From: Gymnorhina tibicen
Lineage: Eukaryota > Chordata > Aves > Passeriformes > Artamidae
Assembly: GCA_013399875.1 (NCBI GenBank)
Contig: VXAZ01009410.1
Location: 1 to 64,000, forward strand
Direction: 5' to 3'
DNA length: 64,000 nucleotides
Below are positions 57,101 to 63,931 of the stretch, one piece after another. The notes under the pieces were generated by a model. It saw only the letters and a program-made list of their open reading frames with translations, had not been told where the DNA came from and made no database searches. The position numbers and the translations under genes are program-made. Position 1 is the stretch's first letter. Each line of letters opens with the position of its first letter.

Positions 57101-60100
57101 GCCGGAGAGCAGGGCCCCTCTCTCCATGGGTCTCCCACGGGGTCACAGCCTCCTCCAGGCATCCACCTGCTCCAGCGTGGGGCTCCTCCACAGGGTGCAG
57201 GTGGATCTCTGCATCCCCATGGGTCCCCATGGGCTGCAGGGGCACAGCTGCTTCACCGTGCTCTGCACCACGGCCTGCAGAGGAATCTCAGCTCTGGTGC
57301 CTGGAGCACCTCCTCCCCCTCCTTCTCCACTGACCTTGGTGTCTGCAGAGTTTTTCTCCTCACTTGTTCTCACTCCACTCTTCTCTGGCCTCAATTACAA
57401 CTGCACAACCCCTTTTTGTTTTGAATTCTTCTTAAATCTGTTATCACAGAGGCATTACCACCCTTTCTAATTGGCCCAGACTTAGCCAGCAGCATGTCCA
57501 TCTTTGGAGCCCCCAGGGATTGGCTCTGCTGGACATGGAACAAGCTTCCAGCAGCTTCTCACAGAAGCCACCCCTGTAGCCCCTTGTTACCAAAACCAGA
57601 CCATGCAAAACCAGTACATTAAGCCACTTGGAACTGGTTGCCCGATACTGTGTCCAAGACAGCTTTTGAATCTTGCCAAGGGTGAAGACTCCACAGTCCC
57701 TCTGGGCAGCCTGTGCCAGTGCTTGGTAACCCTCACAGTGAAACAGGATTTCCTGGTGTTCAGAAGGAACCTCCTGTCTTGCATTGTTTGCCCATTGTCT
57801 CTTGTCCTGTCCCTGGGCACCCCTGGAAAGAGCCTGGCTCTGTCCTGTTTGCGCCCTCCCCTTGGGTTTTTGTGTAACTGTTGAAGAGATCCCTCTGAGC
57901 CGTCTCTCCAGGTTGAACAGTTCCTGCTCCTTCAGCCTCTTGGTGTAGGAGAGGTGCTTCCACCCCTTTACCATCTGTGTGACCCTTTGAGGGGCTGTCT
58001 CCAGTGTGTCCAGGTGTCTCCTACCAGGGCACCCAGAACTGGTCAGTTCTCCAAGTGGCTTCATCAGTGCTGAATGAGGGGCAAGGATCACCTCCCTCGG
58101 CCTGCTGGCAACGCTTCTGCTGCTGCAGCCCAGGACGCCATTAGCTGTTTGTGCAGCCACAGCACCTTCCTGGTTCAGCTCGGAGACCACCACGACAGCC
58201 AGGTTCTTTTCTGCAAAGCTGCTTTCCATCTGGGTGGCTTGCAGCACATGCTGGTGCCTTGGGTTGCTCCTCCCCTGACGCAGGACTTTGCATCTTCCCT
58301 TGCTGAACTTCCTGAGGTTCCTGTCAGCCCATTTCTCCAGCCTCTCCAGGTCCCTCTGGAGGCCAGCACAACCTCTGGGTGTCTCAGCAATTCCTTCCAG
58401 TTCTGCCTGATGTGTAAACTTGCTGAGGTTACAGCCTGCCCCATCATCCAGATCATTCGTTGAGCAGCACAAACAACCCAATGCACATTCCACTCAAATC
58501 AGTTTCCAACACCACGCCAGTAAGCATATATGCCAACAAAATCCTGCTCCAAGGCCTAGCTGTTCATATTGCAGTTCTTCACTTTTGAATAATTAAACTG
58601 TTCGGCTGTTTAAATTGTCTATGAGGTAAGTCAGGCATGCACAGTATACTTTCTGAATAAATTTAGGTTAACAAATAACTCATTAAACCCAGGAAAATTG
58701 ATACTATTTAAATTTTGGTGATATCCTTAGGCCTGCTGATGGTTTTCCACCTGGTGGTAAAAATGTCATAAAAACAACCGAAAAATGGCTTCGATTTACA
58801 AACCACTTCTAATGATCAAGGGCAAGATCTTGAGAAGAGCTATATTAAAAAATAGTAATACCTTTGTTTCTGTAGTTTCTATAGATTGTCTTTCATTGCT
58901 TCTAATATTTGAAACTGGTAACTCTGGACTCTGGCTTTCCTGTGATGTGTCATCTCTAATATCTCTGGTTCTCAATTCAGCAGATTCTGCTTCTTGTCTA
59001 ACATCATTGCTATCTTCAAGGCTGAAATAAATAAAAGCATATAGGAACATTAGTGTATTTGTAGGAAAAAAGCTATTTCTGCTTACAGACAGATCAAGTT
59101 GCATAGAAAAACAATGCAATTTTGACACAAAAAACTACCCATGTTTCAGAGAATCTCACAAAGTTTTAGTAATATTTGCAGAGTAAGAGCTTTAAAACAA
59201 CTTTTGTACTTTTGCACTGCAATTATAAGATGATGTTAAAATCTCATCTGGTTATTCTAGACTGATTGCTTTTAAGAAAATAAACTTTAACATGAACAAC
59301 TGTATGCAGATGCTTTTTGCCTCTGATCTTTTGTAACAGTCTAGGTTGAGTCCAAAGGCAAATAACTGTTCCTTCATATGCTTCTAATGAACTATTAAAG
59401 AAAATGAAAGTTTCTGGGAATCTGTATAAAATAACAAACAATTACAATACAGTTAAATACAACAAATTAACACACAAAATTCTAAAGTAGCAGTCACAGT
59501 GCCATAATAAATTTTTAGATTTACCTGTTTCCCATATAGCAAGTTTAATAAACAAGCATTCACTTTCTCTCTAGTAAAAGTATGCCCAAAACTGAAACCA
59601 AAAGCTTTCCTCTCACCCAGATTCTGCATAAATAAAATCTAAGCAACATTTCTTTTCCACAAGAACCATTTTATTACAGATAAAAATTCCAAGCATATAG
59701 TAACTTGTCTTAGCAACATTATCAAGCAGTGGTTCAAGAGAAATATTAGAAGTTAGGACAAACAATGGTTTTCCTAAACACTCTTAAAAAATGAAGTAAC
59801 TTTTGGAAGTTACTTTAGTAATTATGTTCATTAATTTTGCAAGGGCAGCCCACTAGGACAGAGAATATTTTGAGTGTGTAAATCATAAACAGCTTACTAA
59901 ACCCCAGGACAGTTCTCACAAACCAGAAACCTGCACATTCTGTGGCAGTTAAATGGTGGTAAACATGAATAAATAAAACCAACATTAAAACTTTAAAGTA
60001 TTTTTTGATTTTGCCTAAGTGTTCCATTATAAACATTACCTGCATAAACTGACACCACCTTCTTTCTCCATTTGGTTATTCACTGGTAAACAGGACTCTG

Positions 60101-63100
60101 ATCTCTCTTCCTCTGTTACAGCAGTCTCATTCTGTTTTCCTTCAATAGCACAATCCACTTCTTCTCCACAGGTAGTATGACCATCATTGCTTGCATCATG
60201 CATGACTTTTTTCCCTGATAATTAATAAGAATTAAATCAGTTTGGACATTCTGGGAAACATCTTAGAATTCCAGTAATCAAATCCTAGCTACAGTGAAGA
60301 AGAGTTAATATGACTAAAAATCCCAGTAGAAAAAGTCTAAGTAATAAAATTTAAGAGAATTGTTCTCATCTAAAAGTATGTTTCGATTTAGAATGAAAGC
60401 TGATTTTGAAAGGCATTGTTCCACAACCTCCCACAAGGCAGATCAGCAACACAAATCGAAGACCAAATTCTGACTTTTAAGTTTGCAAAGACTTTATATA
60501 AAATTTCTATTTGAATGGTTGAAAGTGAGCATTTTTGCCTCTTACTTTTATTAGAGGATTTCCCTTCTTCAGCAGTTTTTGAAGGAACAGACATTTCTTC
60601 TGGAATATTCTCCACTTCCTGTTCAAGATCATCTTTTCTCTTCTTCTTTCTCTTCTTTTTTGCTAATGCTGGCTCTAATGCAACCTGTTCCTCTGCCTGT
60701 TCAGAAATGCTCAAAGATTCCTCATTTTCTTTCTCAGCTGTCACACCATCTGCTTCTGTTTCTGTATCAGAAATTCCAGCTTCCTGAAGTTCGTTTTGAT
60801 CATTAGCAGCTTCTGTGCTGGGAGCTTTTGCTATTGCGACAATATGGTTCTTGGTTAATAGACTGGTGGAATACTAGCAGTCATAAATAGCAAAGGCAAT
60901 TCTACTAAAAAGATCTGTGTACTCATATATATCACTGCCAATACACTGCCAGGTGTATGAGCAGGACTGGGGAAAGTCAGTCATTGACTTGCCAGAAAAG
61001 CTTCAGCATAGATTAACATCAGCATTTAATACAAAACACATACTGTACATGGGACGACACTTTGCCAGGGGAAAGTCAATACAGGATGTAAAGCCAATTT
61101 AGTAAATGTCATTGTGCCTATGCTTTTCCGCCGTTTAGACAGTCACATTTGGATTCAGGGAAAATGGACATTGCTATTCCTATAAAGAATTTCTGTATCT
61201 CTGCAGAAAACGGTGATGATGGTTACAGAATGTATGCCATGAAAAAGTAATTTTTTATCAAGAAATCTATTACAGTTGATCATTCCAACTTACATAAGAA
61301 AGCTGAAATATTATCTAGCTAATAACTGACAAACTATTTTCTGGGTTTAATGAGTTTCTAAAATTTTCCTCCCCCCTGTTTTAAGGAAATTTTGTCTTGA
61401 TCCTGTATTAACCACCAAGAACCTTTGCTTTCCTTCCCTTTTTCTTACTCTTAAATGAACTGGTTTCCCTGTAATTAAGAAGTCCAAAATGCAAGAGAAG
61501 TAGAAAAGCATACTCACATCACTTTACACACAAAGTACCTTTAATCTACCACTAACGTGTAGAAACAGAATTTCTCTAAGTGGTTTTAAGTCCTAGTACA
61601 TGGGATATTTTACTTAATCAAATCCAAAACCAAGGCTTATAGAAAAGCTGCAACTATTTCAGTTTTAAGAGATGCTGCTTCCTAGCTGGCATCCCCTTTA
61701 AAAGTTCACTTGTTTGTTTCACAATACCATTTACAAAAGAATGGGTCCTTGTGGATCGAACAAGTGAACAACACCACAGAATTAGCAAGATATTTATGAA
61801 ATGGTGTCAGTATAACTGTTTTTAATTAAAGCACATCCATGAAAAGTCCTTTCCCAGGTACTAAGGTAGTAAGACACAGTGGTGATCAACAGTAATTATA
61901 CATAATCTTTATTTTGAACAGACCAGAAAGATAAAACAACCTTTACATGATTCTGTGAAAAAATCATACCCCTCAGACTTAGGAAGTTAAATTACTATTA
62001 AACGAGAAACAGAACCTGTAAAAGCAGAGGCTTTTAAATGCAAGAAAACTTTCAACACAGAAGAGTTTGCCAAAAATATGATTTTGGCCCAAAAATTCTA
62101 CAAGTGAATTCATTAGCAACTCAGGGAGATACTTTGAACTGGTAAATTAGAACATCAGTGCTTCAGATTGTGGAAGAGCACTATTTTCACCATGGCATCA
62201 TGTTTCTGCTCTGTTACTAATTATTACCATCCTGCACATCAGTAATGTGAAAAAACACCTGAAAAAGTCACACTATGAAGCTAAGATCTTCTTGCCCTGT
62301 CCACAACAGGGAAGGAAAAAATTCCCTGTTTCCGCTGCTAGATTACTGACCACTGCTCTATAATGCCATTTCAAGCTCTCTTTTAAAGTACCTCTTGACT
62401 TCTTCTGCGACCTTGGAGACTTCTTTTCCTTTGGTTTCTGGTTTTTAACAGTCTTTTGCTTCCTCTTTTCCTCATCTGCTAAGACCTTCTCAAGAAGCTG
62501 GGCAAAGAATTCAAAATCAAAGGGTCGTTTTTCTTCTATCAGATTAAAGCAAAGAAATAGATCAGATTTCAAAGTTGATTATTTTTTTGAGTTTCAGCTT
62601 TGTAAAATAATCAGTGATATATTACAAGATATTAAAAAGCAAAAGTTATATACATTTAAACAGAGAATTCTTCTTGAAAATATTTTCTGTATCACTTGAG
62701 TAGGGGCTGAAGTTGACATAAAGGTGACTGGATTATGGTAGCTTGGTTTTAAAAAACAATTTTATAAAACTAAGTAGTTGAGAAAACTTCACTGACAAAT
62801 ACATAAACTGTACCATAGTACCAAATAATGTATTACCCTGCTGCTGTAGGACATATGCACCTCATTCAACTAACAAAGGAAGTTTTTAAGGACTCCCAAA
62901 GCAGTTTACAATAAATAACTGCTAGAAATTCCCACGAGTCAGAATTATCTACAGCTGAATATACAGAAGAAAGTTTATATTAATCTCATTTAGCAGACAT
63001 CTAGAAAAGACACAAAATAAACCTAAAGATCGTTACTGTGAACTATGCTTGTTATAAAAACCTAAGACTCCACAGCTTCTGGACTCATCTACGAGCAAAA

Positions 63101-63931
63101 ACTTTCTTGTAAGTAATTCAAACATGGCAAAGCACAGAAATTACCATGAAAATAAATGGCTACCATTTAATGACTCAGTGTAGGGTGGGGAATATTTACT
63201 TACTGAAAGCTTTGTCTATTCTCCATCCATTAGCTTTTTCCTCACGTTTGAACTTGTTCTAAAAGCAAATGCATGTTTAACATTAGGCGAGAAATGCAAC
63301 AATATGTTGTACAAAATGGCAGCTCAAGATAAGCTTTCAGTGCAACAAACCAATTAAAGTTGTTGAAATTTACATACACATTCACAGTACACAAGTTTGT
63401 AATTAATTTTTAAATATAAGATCTATTACCATAGGTATCCTAGTTACACTTTTTTTATTATTTTCTACACCCTTTTCCTGACTTTTAATCTAAGCAAGGT
63501 TTGAAATAGCAAAGACTTTCCCAGCTGTGTACAACAAAAGAGACAACACAGAAGCCCCTCACCAAACAGCCATTTAGGATTATCAGCATTCTTCAACTAA
63601 AACAGTGTGTCTAAGTAAGCTAGATTTAGTAGATAAATTCACTGAAATTGAACCAGCATTTTAATGTTTCAGATACCTACAACCTCTTGAAACAGGTATT
63701 AAAAAAAAAAGCATTACTATGGAGAAAATTAGCATCAGAATTATCAACACTAATAGAGGAAGCATGGGAAAGCAAGTAAGAATAAGAAAAGTAAAACCAA
63801 ATGTTTAATTACTCTATTGAGTGCTTTAATTTTTACCTTAATTTCTGCTCTGGCTCTGTGAGGAAACAGCCGTCCAATCAAGGAGAAGTCCGTTCCTACC
63901 ATACTGATAGCTAGAAAGAACATATCTGTTT
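24071..63931 (-). CDS. BDP1: BDP1, TFIIIB subunit B'' (37 coding exons, 5' part outside the window)
   Basis: BDP1 is a subunit of TFIIIB. With TBP and BRF1 or BRF2 it recruits RNA polymerase III to tRNA, 5S and U6 promoters in the nucleus. The coding path enters inside the SANT domain (MFFLAISMVGTDFS) and continues through an NGWRIDKAF/KRPFDFEFF block, Lys/Glu-rich segments, and a central series of repeats with a basic RPKPN core. It then passes a conserved TLRASQEEE / EEVNRAPAFVPIGLRSP block, a TFILTLVEIP block and a GRKPLGFLSLIC block, and ends ISEYFFSDIFMEVDDSE-stop. All 36 junctions inside the window keep frame with GT-AG sites. The window encodes about 1,985 residues. Human BDP1 is about 2,624 residues, with roughly 300 before the SANT core, so this orthologue looks shorter; the long mammalian repeat-coding exon is not seen. 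Many introns are 0.3-3 kb and hold most of the window's mobile elements. Identity is certain from homology I recall; exact boundaries of a few exons are inferred. Confidence 0.95.
24561..24795 (-). CDS. BDP1: BDP1 exon w36 (GRKPLGFLSLIC block)
   Basis: It begins RGGRKPLGFLSLICKKSNSE, the conserved C-terminal block (human PGRRPLGFLSLICSKNS), followed by a basic stretch (TPKRSLKKPTPSTK). Donor gtatga, phase 0. Confidence 0.94.
24796..26066 (-). other. BDP1 intron between w35 and w36
   Basis: About 1.3 kb without a recognised repeat. A plus-strand 72-codon frame at 25,015-25,233 has no recognisable domain. Confidence 0.7.
26067..26361 (-). CDS. BDP1: BDP1 exon w35
   Basis: Ninety-seven full codons, hydrophilic (GNPFQKAVSSAKEKVLTS ... 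SPASSSKTPLL), ending in the Ser-rich lead into the conserved GRKPLGF block. The donor is gtatgc. Confidence 0.92.
27223..27265 (-). CDS. BDP1: BDP1 micro-exon w34
   Basis: A 43-bp exon (GYSVKSTDVPVVTS), phase 0 in and phase 1 out, donor gtaggt. It is needed to join w33 to w35 in frame. Confidence 0.84.
28161..28377 (-). CDS. BDP1: BDP1 exon w33
   Basis: It includes NDFPPSKKTPSTVAVEHN, comparable to the human NDHIPPAKKRSLTL segment. Phase 2 in and phase 0 out, donor gtgaga. Confidence 0.91.
29717..29906 (-). CDS. BDP1: BDP1 exon w32 (TFILTLVEIP block)
   Basis: It contains EEEQTFILTLVEIPTDSKEF and PVLPAPILISPIN, matching the conserved human QAFILTLVEIP / LLPAPILV segment. The donor is gtaaat. 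Confidence 0.94.
31416..31476 (-). CDS. BDP1: BDP1 exon w31
   Basis: Twenty codons plus one base (NEACTQDAQQHCVSSTEETS). The neighbouring phases require it or an equivalent. Confidence 0.84.
32739..32925 (-). CDS. BDP1: BDP1 exon w30
   Basis: A Pro/Glu/Ser-rich exon (SGDLRPLTASPKPEKSHLG ... LEHNICPVKLTQ), phase 2 in and phase 0 out, donor gtaaag. Confidence 0.87.
33493..33634 (-). CDS. BDP1: BDP1 exon w29
   Basis: It encodes DPTTLKDTAEMRMVELEP ... LTKQVDKTE, phase 1 in and phase 2 out, donor gtagga. Confidence 0.87.
33720..33800. repeat. TA-rich microsatellite with palindromic core
   Basis: Runs of tatata and atctatat around a self-complementary atatctatagatat core, in the intron between w28 and w29. 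Confidence 0.75.
34315..34472 (-). CDS. BDP1: BDP1 exon w28
   Basis: It encodes SDSSLPVVSSMRLTGGGHLE ... LVEQLEQIQT, phase 2 in and phase 1 out, donor gtaagc. Confidence 0.87.
35412..35643 (-). CDS. BDP1: BDP1 exon w27
   Basis: A polar acidic exon (EQTHMALAQDDLDMADSL ... EYSEKDATDT). The donor gttaaa is weak; phases fit both neighbours. Confidence 0.86.
36283..36366 (-). CDS. BDP1: BDP1 exon w26
   Basis: It encodes GINDGSTEAAMTLLAMGD, a strong match to the human NDGSTEAAITLLTMGD block. The donor is gtatga. Confidence 0.93.
36590..36750 (+). mobile_element. endogenous retrovirus LTR fragment
   Basis: The sequence ggacacagccagtcccagctg, gctgagcctgtcagt, ggtggcacctttggg and a tattttaagaaagggg segment match an abundant songbird LTR I recall. 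Only about 160 bp remain, in the intron between w25 and w26. Confidence 0.6.
36796..36832 (-). CDS. BDP1: BDP1 micro-exon w25
   Basis: A 37-bp exon (ETTIHENPDVEK), phase 0 in and phase 1 out, with a gtagat donor. It is supported by the frame joining w24 to w26. Confidence 0.82.
37118..37216 (-). CDS. BDP1: BDP1 exon w24
   Basis: Thirty-three codons beginning LEIPVTIPDVQVATDAE, matching the human LEITVNVPDV segment right after the ETMEE block. Phase 0 on both sides, donor gtaagt. Confidence 0.9.
37341..37403 (-). CDS. BDP1: BDP1 exon w23 (short Leu/Val/Pro-rich)
   Basis: Twenty-one codons, phase 0 in and out, reading LQVALPVLPPVHTAASFSNQ. I chose the ttag acceptor 6 bp upstream of an alternative ctacag one; both keep frame. 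It resembles the start of exon w24. Confidence 0.78.
38521..39111 (+). mobile_element. solo LTR, old copy (same family as 51,151)
   Basis: It starts tgtactgggcatgg and ends ggggcatgaca. Internal matches to the 51,151 copy include tttggattt, gcaaggaggccaggggttaagc, gctgacccaaattgaacaaaggg, and ggatttgtcttcc. It is more diverged than the other copies, with an unclear target duplication. It lies in the w22-w23 intron, antisense to BDP1. Confidence 0.7.
39483..39870 (-). CDS. BDP1: BDP1 exon w22 (A-type plus conserved block)
   Basis: The longest exon in the window (129 full codons). It starts with an A-like basic segment (RGQFRRSKRTALPE) and contains the best conserved central block of BDP1: FVTLRASQEEEDAEGDDFEL and EEVNRAPAFVPIGLRSP, ending ETMEE. 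The donor is gtattg. Confidence 0.95.
40794..41011 (-). CDS. BDP1: BDP1 exon w21 (B-type)
   Basis: A polar exon (QNSSNTVEAGSFSEAARKHN ... SASQEKHSDNLT), phase 0 in and phase 2 out, donor gtaaaa. Confidence 0.9.
42010..42205 (-). CDS. BDP1: BDP1 exon w20 (A repeat 7, degenerate)
   Basis: The motif is recognisable only as REPHWNPRPDLKRLTRKRD, followed by a very acidic tail (EEGENGEEDNTEST). The A phase is kept; the donor is gtaagt. Confidence 0.9.
42640..43990 (+). mobile_element. CR1 retrotransposon, decayed RT plus 3' part (copy 1 of inverted pair)
   Basis: The 5' half is a strongly decayed CR1 reverse transcriptase (LISVPEKVMEQ, LINEGRAVSSVCLDSSKACN, ending TVEHRLF-stop). From 43,098 to about 43,933 follows the C-terminal ORF2 region (RDLERLEKWADRNLMKFSKG, VILAPHSALMKP), nearly identical to the reverse copy at 57,619-58,456. 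The last 50 bp (gggggttggaccagaagac) are the diverged CR1 3' end. Confidence 0.92.
44662..45202 (-). mobile_element. solo LTR in BDP1 sense orientation
   Basis: Read on the minus strand it begins near the typical ttggtttcagctggggtcaag, with tagctggtacagtgctgc, gataacacactgaca and gctgagcagtgcttac, and ends ccggggttaagaca. This matches an abundant songbird LTR family; the first bases are mutated. No internal retroviral genes are present. Its 5' end lies about 35 bp from the splice donor of w19. Confidence 0.85.
45237..45424 (-). CDS. BDP1: BDP1 exon w19 (B-type)
   Basis: It encodes DDMEVLFLVGSTARNDHL ... DAVGSIQDTTE, phase 0 in and phase 2 out. Its gtaaag donor lies only about 35 bp from the end of a solo LTR. 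Confidence 0.9.
45939..46158 (-). CDS. BDP1: BDP1 exon w18 (A repeat 6, degenerate)
   Basis: The repeat core is reduced to VKIESPRTKPNLERTYSEKD; the PNL triplet survives but the QRPK part is lost. The phase matches the A series and the donor is gtgaga. Confidence 0.91.
46833..46948 (-). CDS. BDP1: BDP1 exon w17 (B-type)
   Basis: A Gln/Glu-rich B exon (GENEAVLCQADVLSKEEQ ... LLSEQS), phase 0 in and phase 2 out, donor gtgagg. Confidence 0.9.
48333..48516 (-). CDS. BDP1: BDP1 exon w16 (A repeat 5)
   Basis: A exon with a partly degraded motif, RLARNKRYKPNLVRAVGKKE, followed by a Lys/Glu-rich tail. The donor is gtaagc, phase 0. Confidence 0.92.
49081..49268 (-). CDS. BDP1: BDP1 exon w15 (B-type)
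   Basis: It encodes KAGICEVLNPLESLGKEK ... DDISPTNAG, phase 0 in and phase 2 out, donor gtaagg. Confidence 0.9.
49601..49601. other. single ambiguous base
   Basis: One N inside the intron between w14 and w15, with no effect on coding sequence. Confidence 1.
49733..49949 (-). CDS. BDP1: BDP1 exon w14 (A repeat 4)
   Basis: A exon with motif LRSRFQRPKPNLRTTTTRKE and a polar tail ending SIPPDTD, donor gtaagg. It resembles the human RSRFKRPKPNLARAALKRE repeat. Confidence 0.93.
50640..50824 (-). CDS. BDP1: BDP1 exon w13 (B-type)
   Basis: A Ser/Glu-rich exon (DLTVHEDTQPSSVTLEDV ... SDSNTG), phase 0 in and phase 2 out, donor gtaagg. In human the block between two repeat exons near here is a very long exon of 55-residue repeats; here it is only 185 bp. 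Confidence 0.9.
51151..51696 (+). mobile_element. solo LTR, antisense to BDP1
   Basis: It starts tgtcaagtgtggggctgtg and ends ggggttaaacctgaca. It contains ttactgctgagcagggctta, aaatgaacaaagggatattc, tatataaagtggggg (TATA region), a cctattaaacc segment and an internal 22-bp duplication (aatggcttttctcttcc). The family matches the 44,662 and 38,521 copies. The target duplication is not clear. Confidence 0.88.
51887..52118 (-). CDS. BDP1: BDP1 exon w12 (A repeat 3)
   Basis: A exon of 77 codons with motif RRGRIQRPKPNLGRTVVRQK, followed by an acidic tail (DPEEETTEGGEAEK). The donor is gtgagt after Ser. A solo LTR ends about 190 bp downstream of this donor. Confidence 0.92.
52307..52423 (-). CDS. 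candidate cassette exon between BDP1 w11 and w12
   Basis: This 117-bp stretch is open in the BDP1 frame (QLGLSASRLDRNTKRS ... VTNGKRKITGQT). A pyrimidine-rich acceptor ending ctttattag precedes it and a strong gtaagt donor follows. It enters and leaves in phase 2, so inclusion would insert 39 residues without a shift and skipping is equally in frame. I do not recognise the sequence from mammalian BDP1 or from a repeat. It could be a lineage-specific or alternative exon, or a fragment of an unrecognised element. Confidence 0.4.
53313..53395 (-). CDS. BDP1: BDP1 exon w11 (B-type)
   Basis: An acidic B exon (NNDQGNRSDDTSEDASEKDG), phase 0 in and phase 2 out, with donor gtaagt. It splices in frame either to w12 directly or through the candidate cassette exon at 52,307-52,423. 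Confidence 0.9.
53822..53981 (-). CDS. BDP1: BDP1 exon w10 (A repeat 2)
   Basis: A exon with motif RGYRQRFKPNVTRASGRKE. The acceptor lies at ttgtgcag; the open frame continues upstream of it, but only this start keeps phase with w9. Confidence 0.9.
54568..54644 (-). CDS. BDP1: BDP1 exon w9 (B-type)
   Basis: A short acidic exon (CSEEDSRRNRNEATEVEN), phase 0 in and phase 2 out, with a strong gtaagt donor. Confidence 0.86.
54807..54951 (-). CDS. BDP1: BDP1 exon w8 (A repeat 1)
   Basis: First clear A exon: RRRLQRPKPNLVRSSGRRE. I end it at AAG followed by a gtcaga donor because this gives phase 0 and joins w9 in frame. A competing gtgaaa donor 8 bp upstream would put a stop in w9. Confidence 0.85.
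56326..56402 (-). CDS. BDP1: BDP1 exon w7 (B-type)
   Basis: A short hydrophilic exon (NEDTHHSQKTCEKQSPSEGG), phase 0 in and phase 2 out, with acceptor ttcctcag and donor gtaagt. The intron upstream of it carries a CR1 split by an LTR. Confidence 0.88.
56490..56550 (-). mobile_element. CR1 3'-end piece, separated from its body by the LTR
   Basis: On the minus strand it reads ggggggttggactagaatac, then ctctagcagatgcttccacc, aligning with the end of the CR1 at 43,933-43,985 at roughly 80% by eye. Confidence 0.75.
56551..57618 (-). mobile_element. solo LTR (ERVL-like, about 1.07 kb) inserted in a CR1
   Basis: Bounded by TG...CA: tgtagtgggttaacctggg at one end and ccagtaca at the other. Flanked by tcaag and ttaag, a 5-bp target duplication with one mismatch. 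The middle is GC-rich with imperfect repeats of the type ctgctccagcgtgggctcc. The sequence agrees with a long LTR common in songbirds that is, in my recollection, canonically read from the tgtact/tgtatt end, so I give the minus strand with modest confidence. Confidence 0.85.
57619..58456 (-). mobile_element. CR1 ORF2 C-terminal part (copy 2 of inverted pair)
   Basis: Minus-strand CR1 core, open for over 300 codons by chance of shared decay (RDLERLEKWADRNLRKFSKG, VILAPHSALMKP). I counted about five mismatches in about 835 bp to the plus-strand copy at 43,098-43,933. It ends abruptly at 58,456 without the reverse-transcriptase part. Confidence 0.93.
58862..59021 (-). CDS. BDP1: BDP1 exon w6 (A-type phase, no RPKPN motif)
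   Basis: It encodes SLEDSNDVRQEAES ... SIETTETK. It enters in phase 2 and ends in phase 0, the same phase pattern as the RPKPN-bearing A exons downstream, but the basic motif is absent. It may be the most degenerate member of the series. Confidence 0.88.
60040..60214 (-). CDS. BDP1: BDP1 exon w5
   Basis: A low-complexity acidic exon (KKVMHDASNDGHTT, EEERSESCLPVNN). Splice phases match w4 (1) and w6 (2). Sequence conservation here is low; the assignment rests on position, open frame and splice sites. Confidence 0.86.
60546..60830 (-). CDS. BDP1: BDP1 exon w4 (acidic then strongly basic)
   Basis: It encodes 94 complete codons: an acidic part (SDTETEADG, EKENEESLS, EQVALEPAL) followed by a KKKRKKKRK run that looks like a nuclear localisation signal. 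Human BDP1 has a similar EQVALEVDLNQKKRRRKK stretch. The donor is gtaaga, ending in phase 1. Confidence 0.9.
62392..62535 (-). CDS. BDP1: BDP1 exon w3
   Basis: It encodes KRPFDFEFFAQLLEKVL followed by a Lys-rich tail (EKKSPRSQKKSRG region), conserved downstream of the SANT domain across vertebrate BDP1. The frame from w2 is kept; the donor is gtactt. Confidence 0.92.
63204..63258 (-). CDS. BDP1: BDP1 exon w2 (end of SANT domain)
   Basis: It encodes NKFKREEKANGWRIDKAF, directly continuing the SANT region. The acceptor is tttttag-like and the donor gtaagt. It ends with one base of a split codon that exon w3 completes as Lys. Confidence 0.93.
63837..63931 (-). CDS. BDP1: BDP1 exon w1 (SANT domain)
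   Basis: This exon encodes the SANT core (MFFLAISMVGTDFS, FPHRARAEIK), the segment of BDP1 that contacts the TBP-DNA-BRF assembly. It enters in phase 2 (AA completes a Glu codon from an upstream exon outside the window) and ends in phase 0 at a gtaaaa donor. Confidence 0.93.

Larger units (their letters stand above)
56403..58861 (-). other. BDP1 intron between w6 and w7
   Basis: Most of this 2.5-kb intron is a reverse CR1 (56,490-56,550 plus 57,619-58,456) split by a 1,068-bp LTR. The 400 bp next to w6 show nothing recognised. Confidence 0.88.
59022..63836 (-). other. BDP1 introns between w1 and w6
   Basis: Introns of 0.3-1.6 kb around exons w2-w5. AT-rich; I see no recognised mobile element or other gene in them. 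Confidence 0.7.

Noticed and set aside
57007..57470. Overlapping frames of 108-132 codons
   Set aside because: They lie inside the GC-rich repeats of an LTR and do not resemble retroviral proteins.
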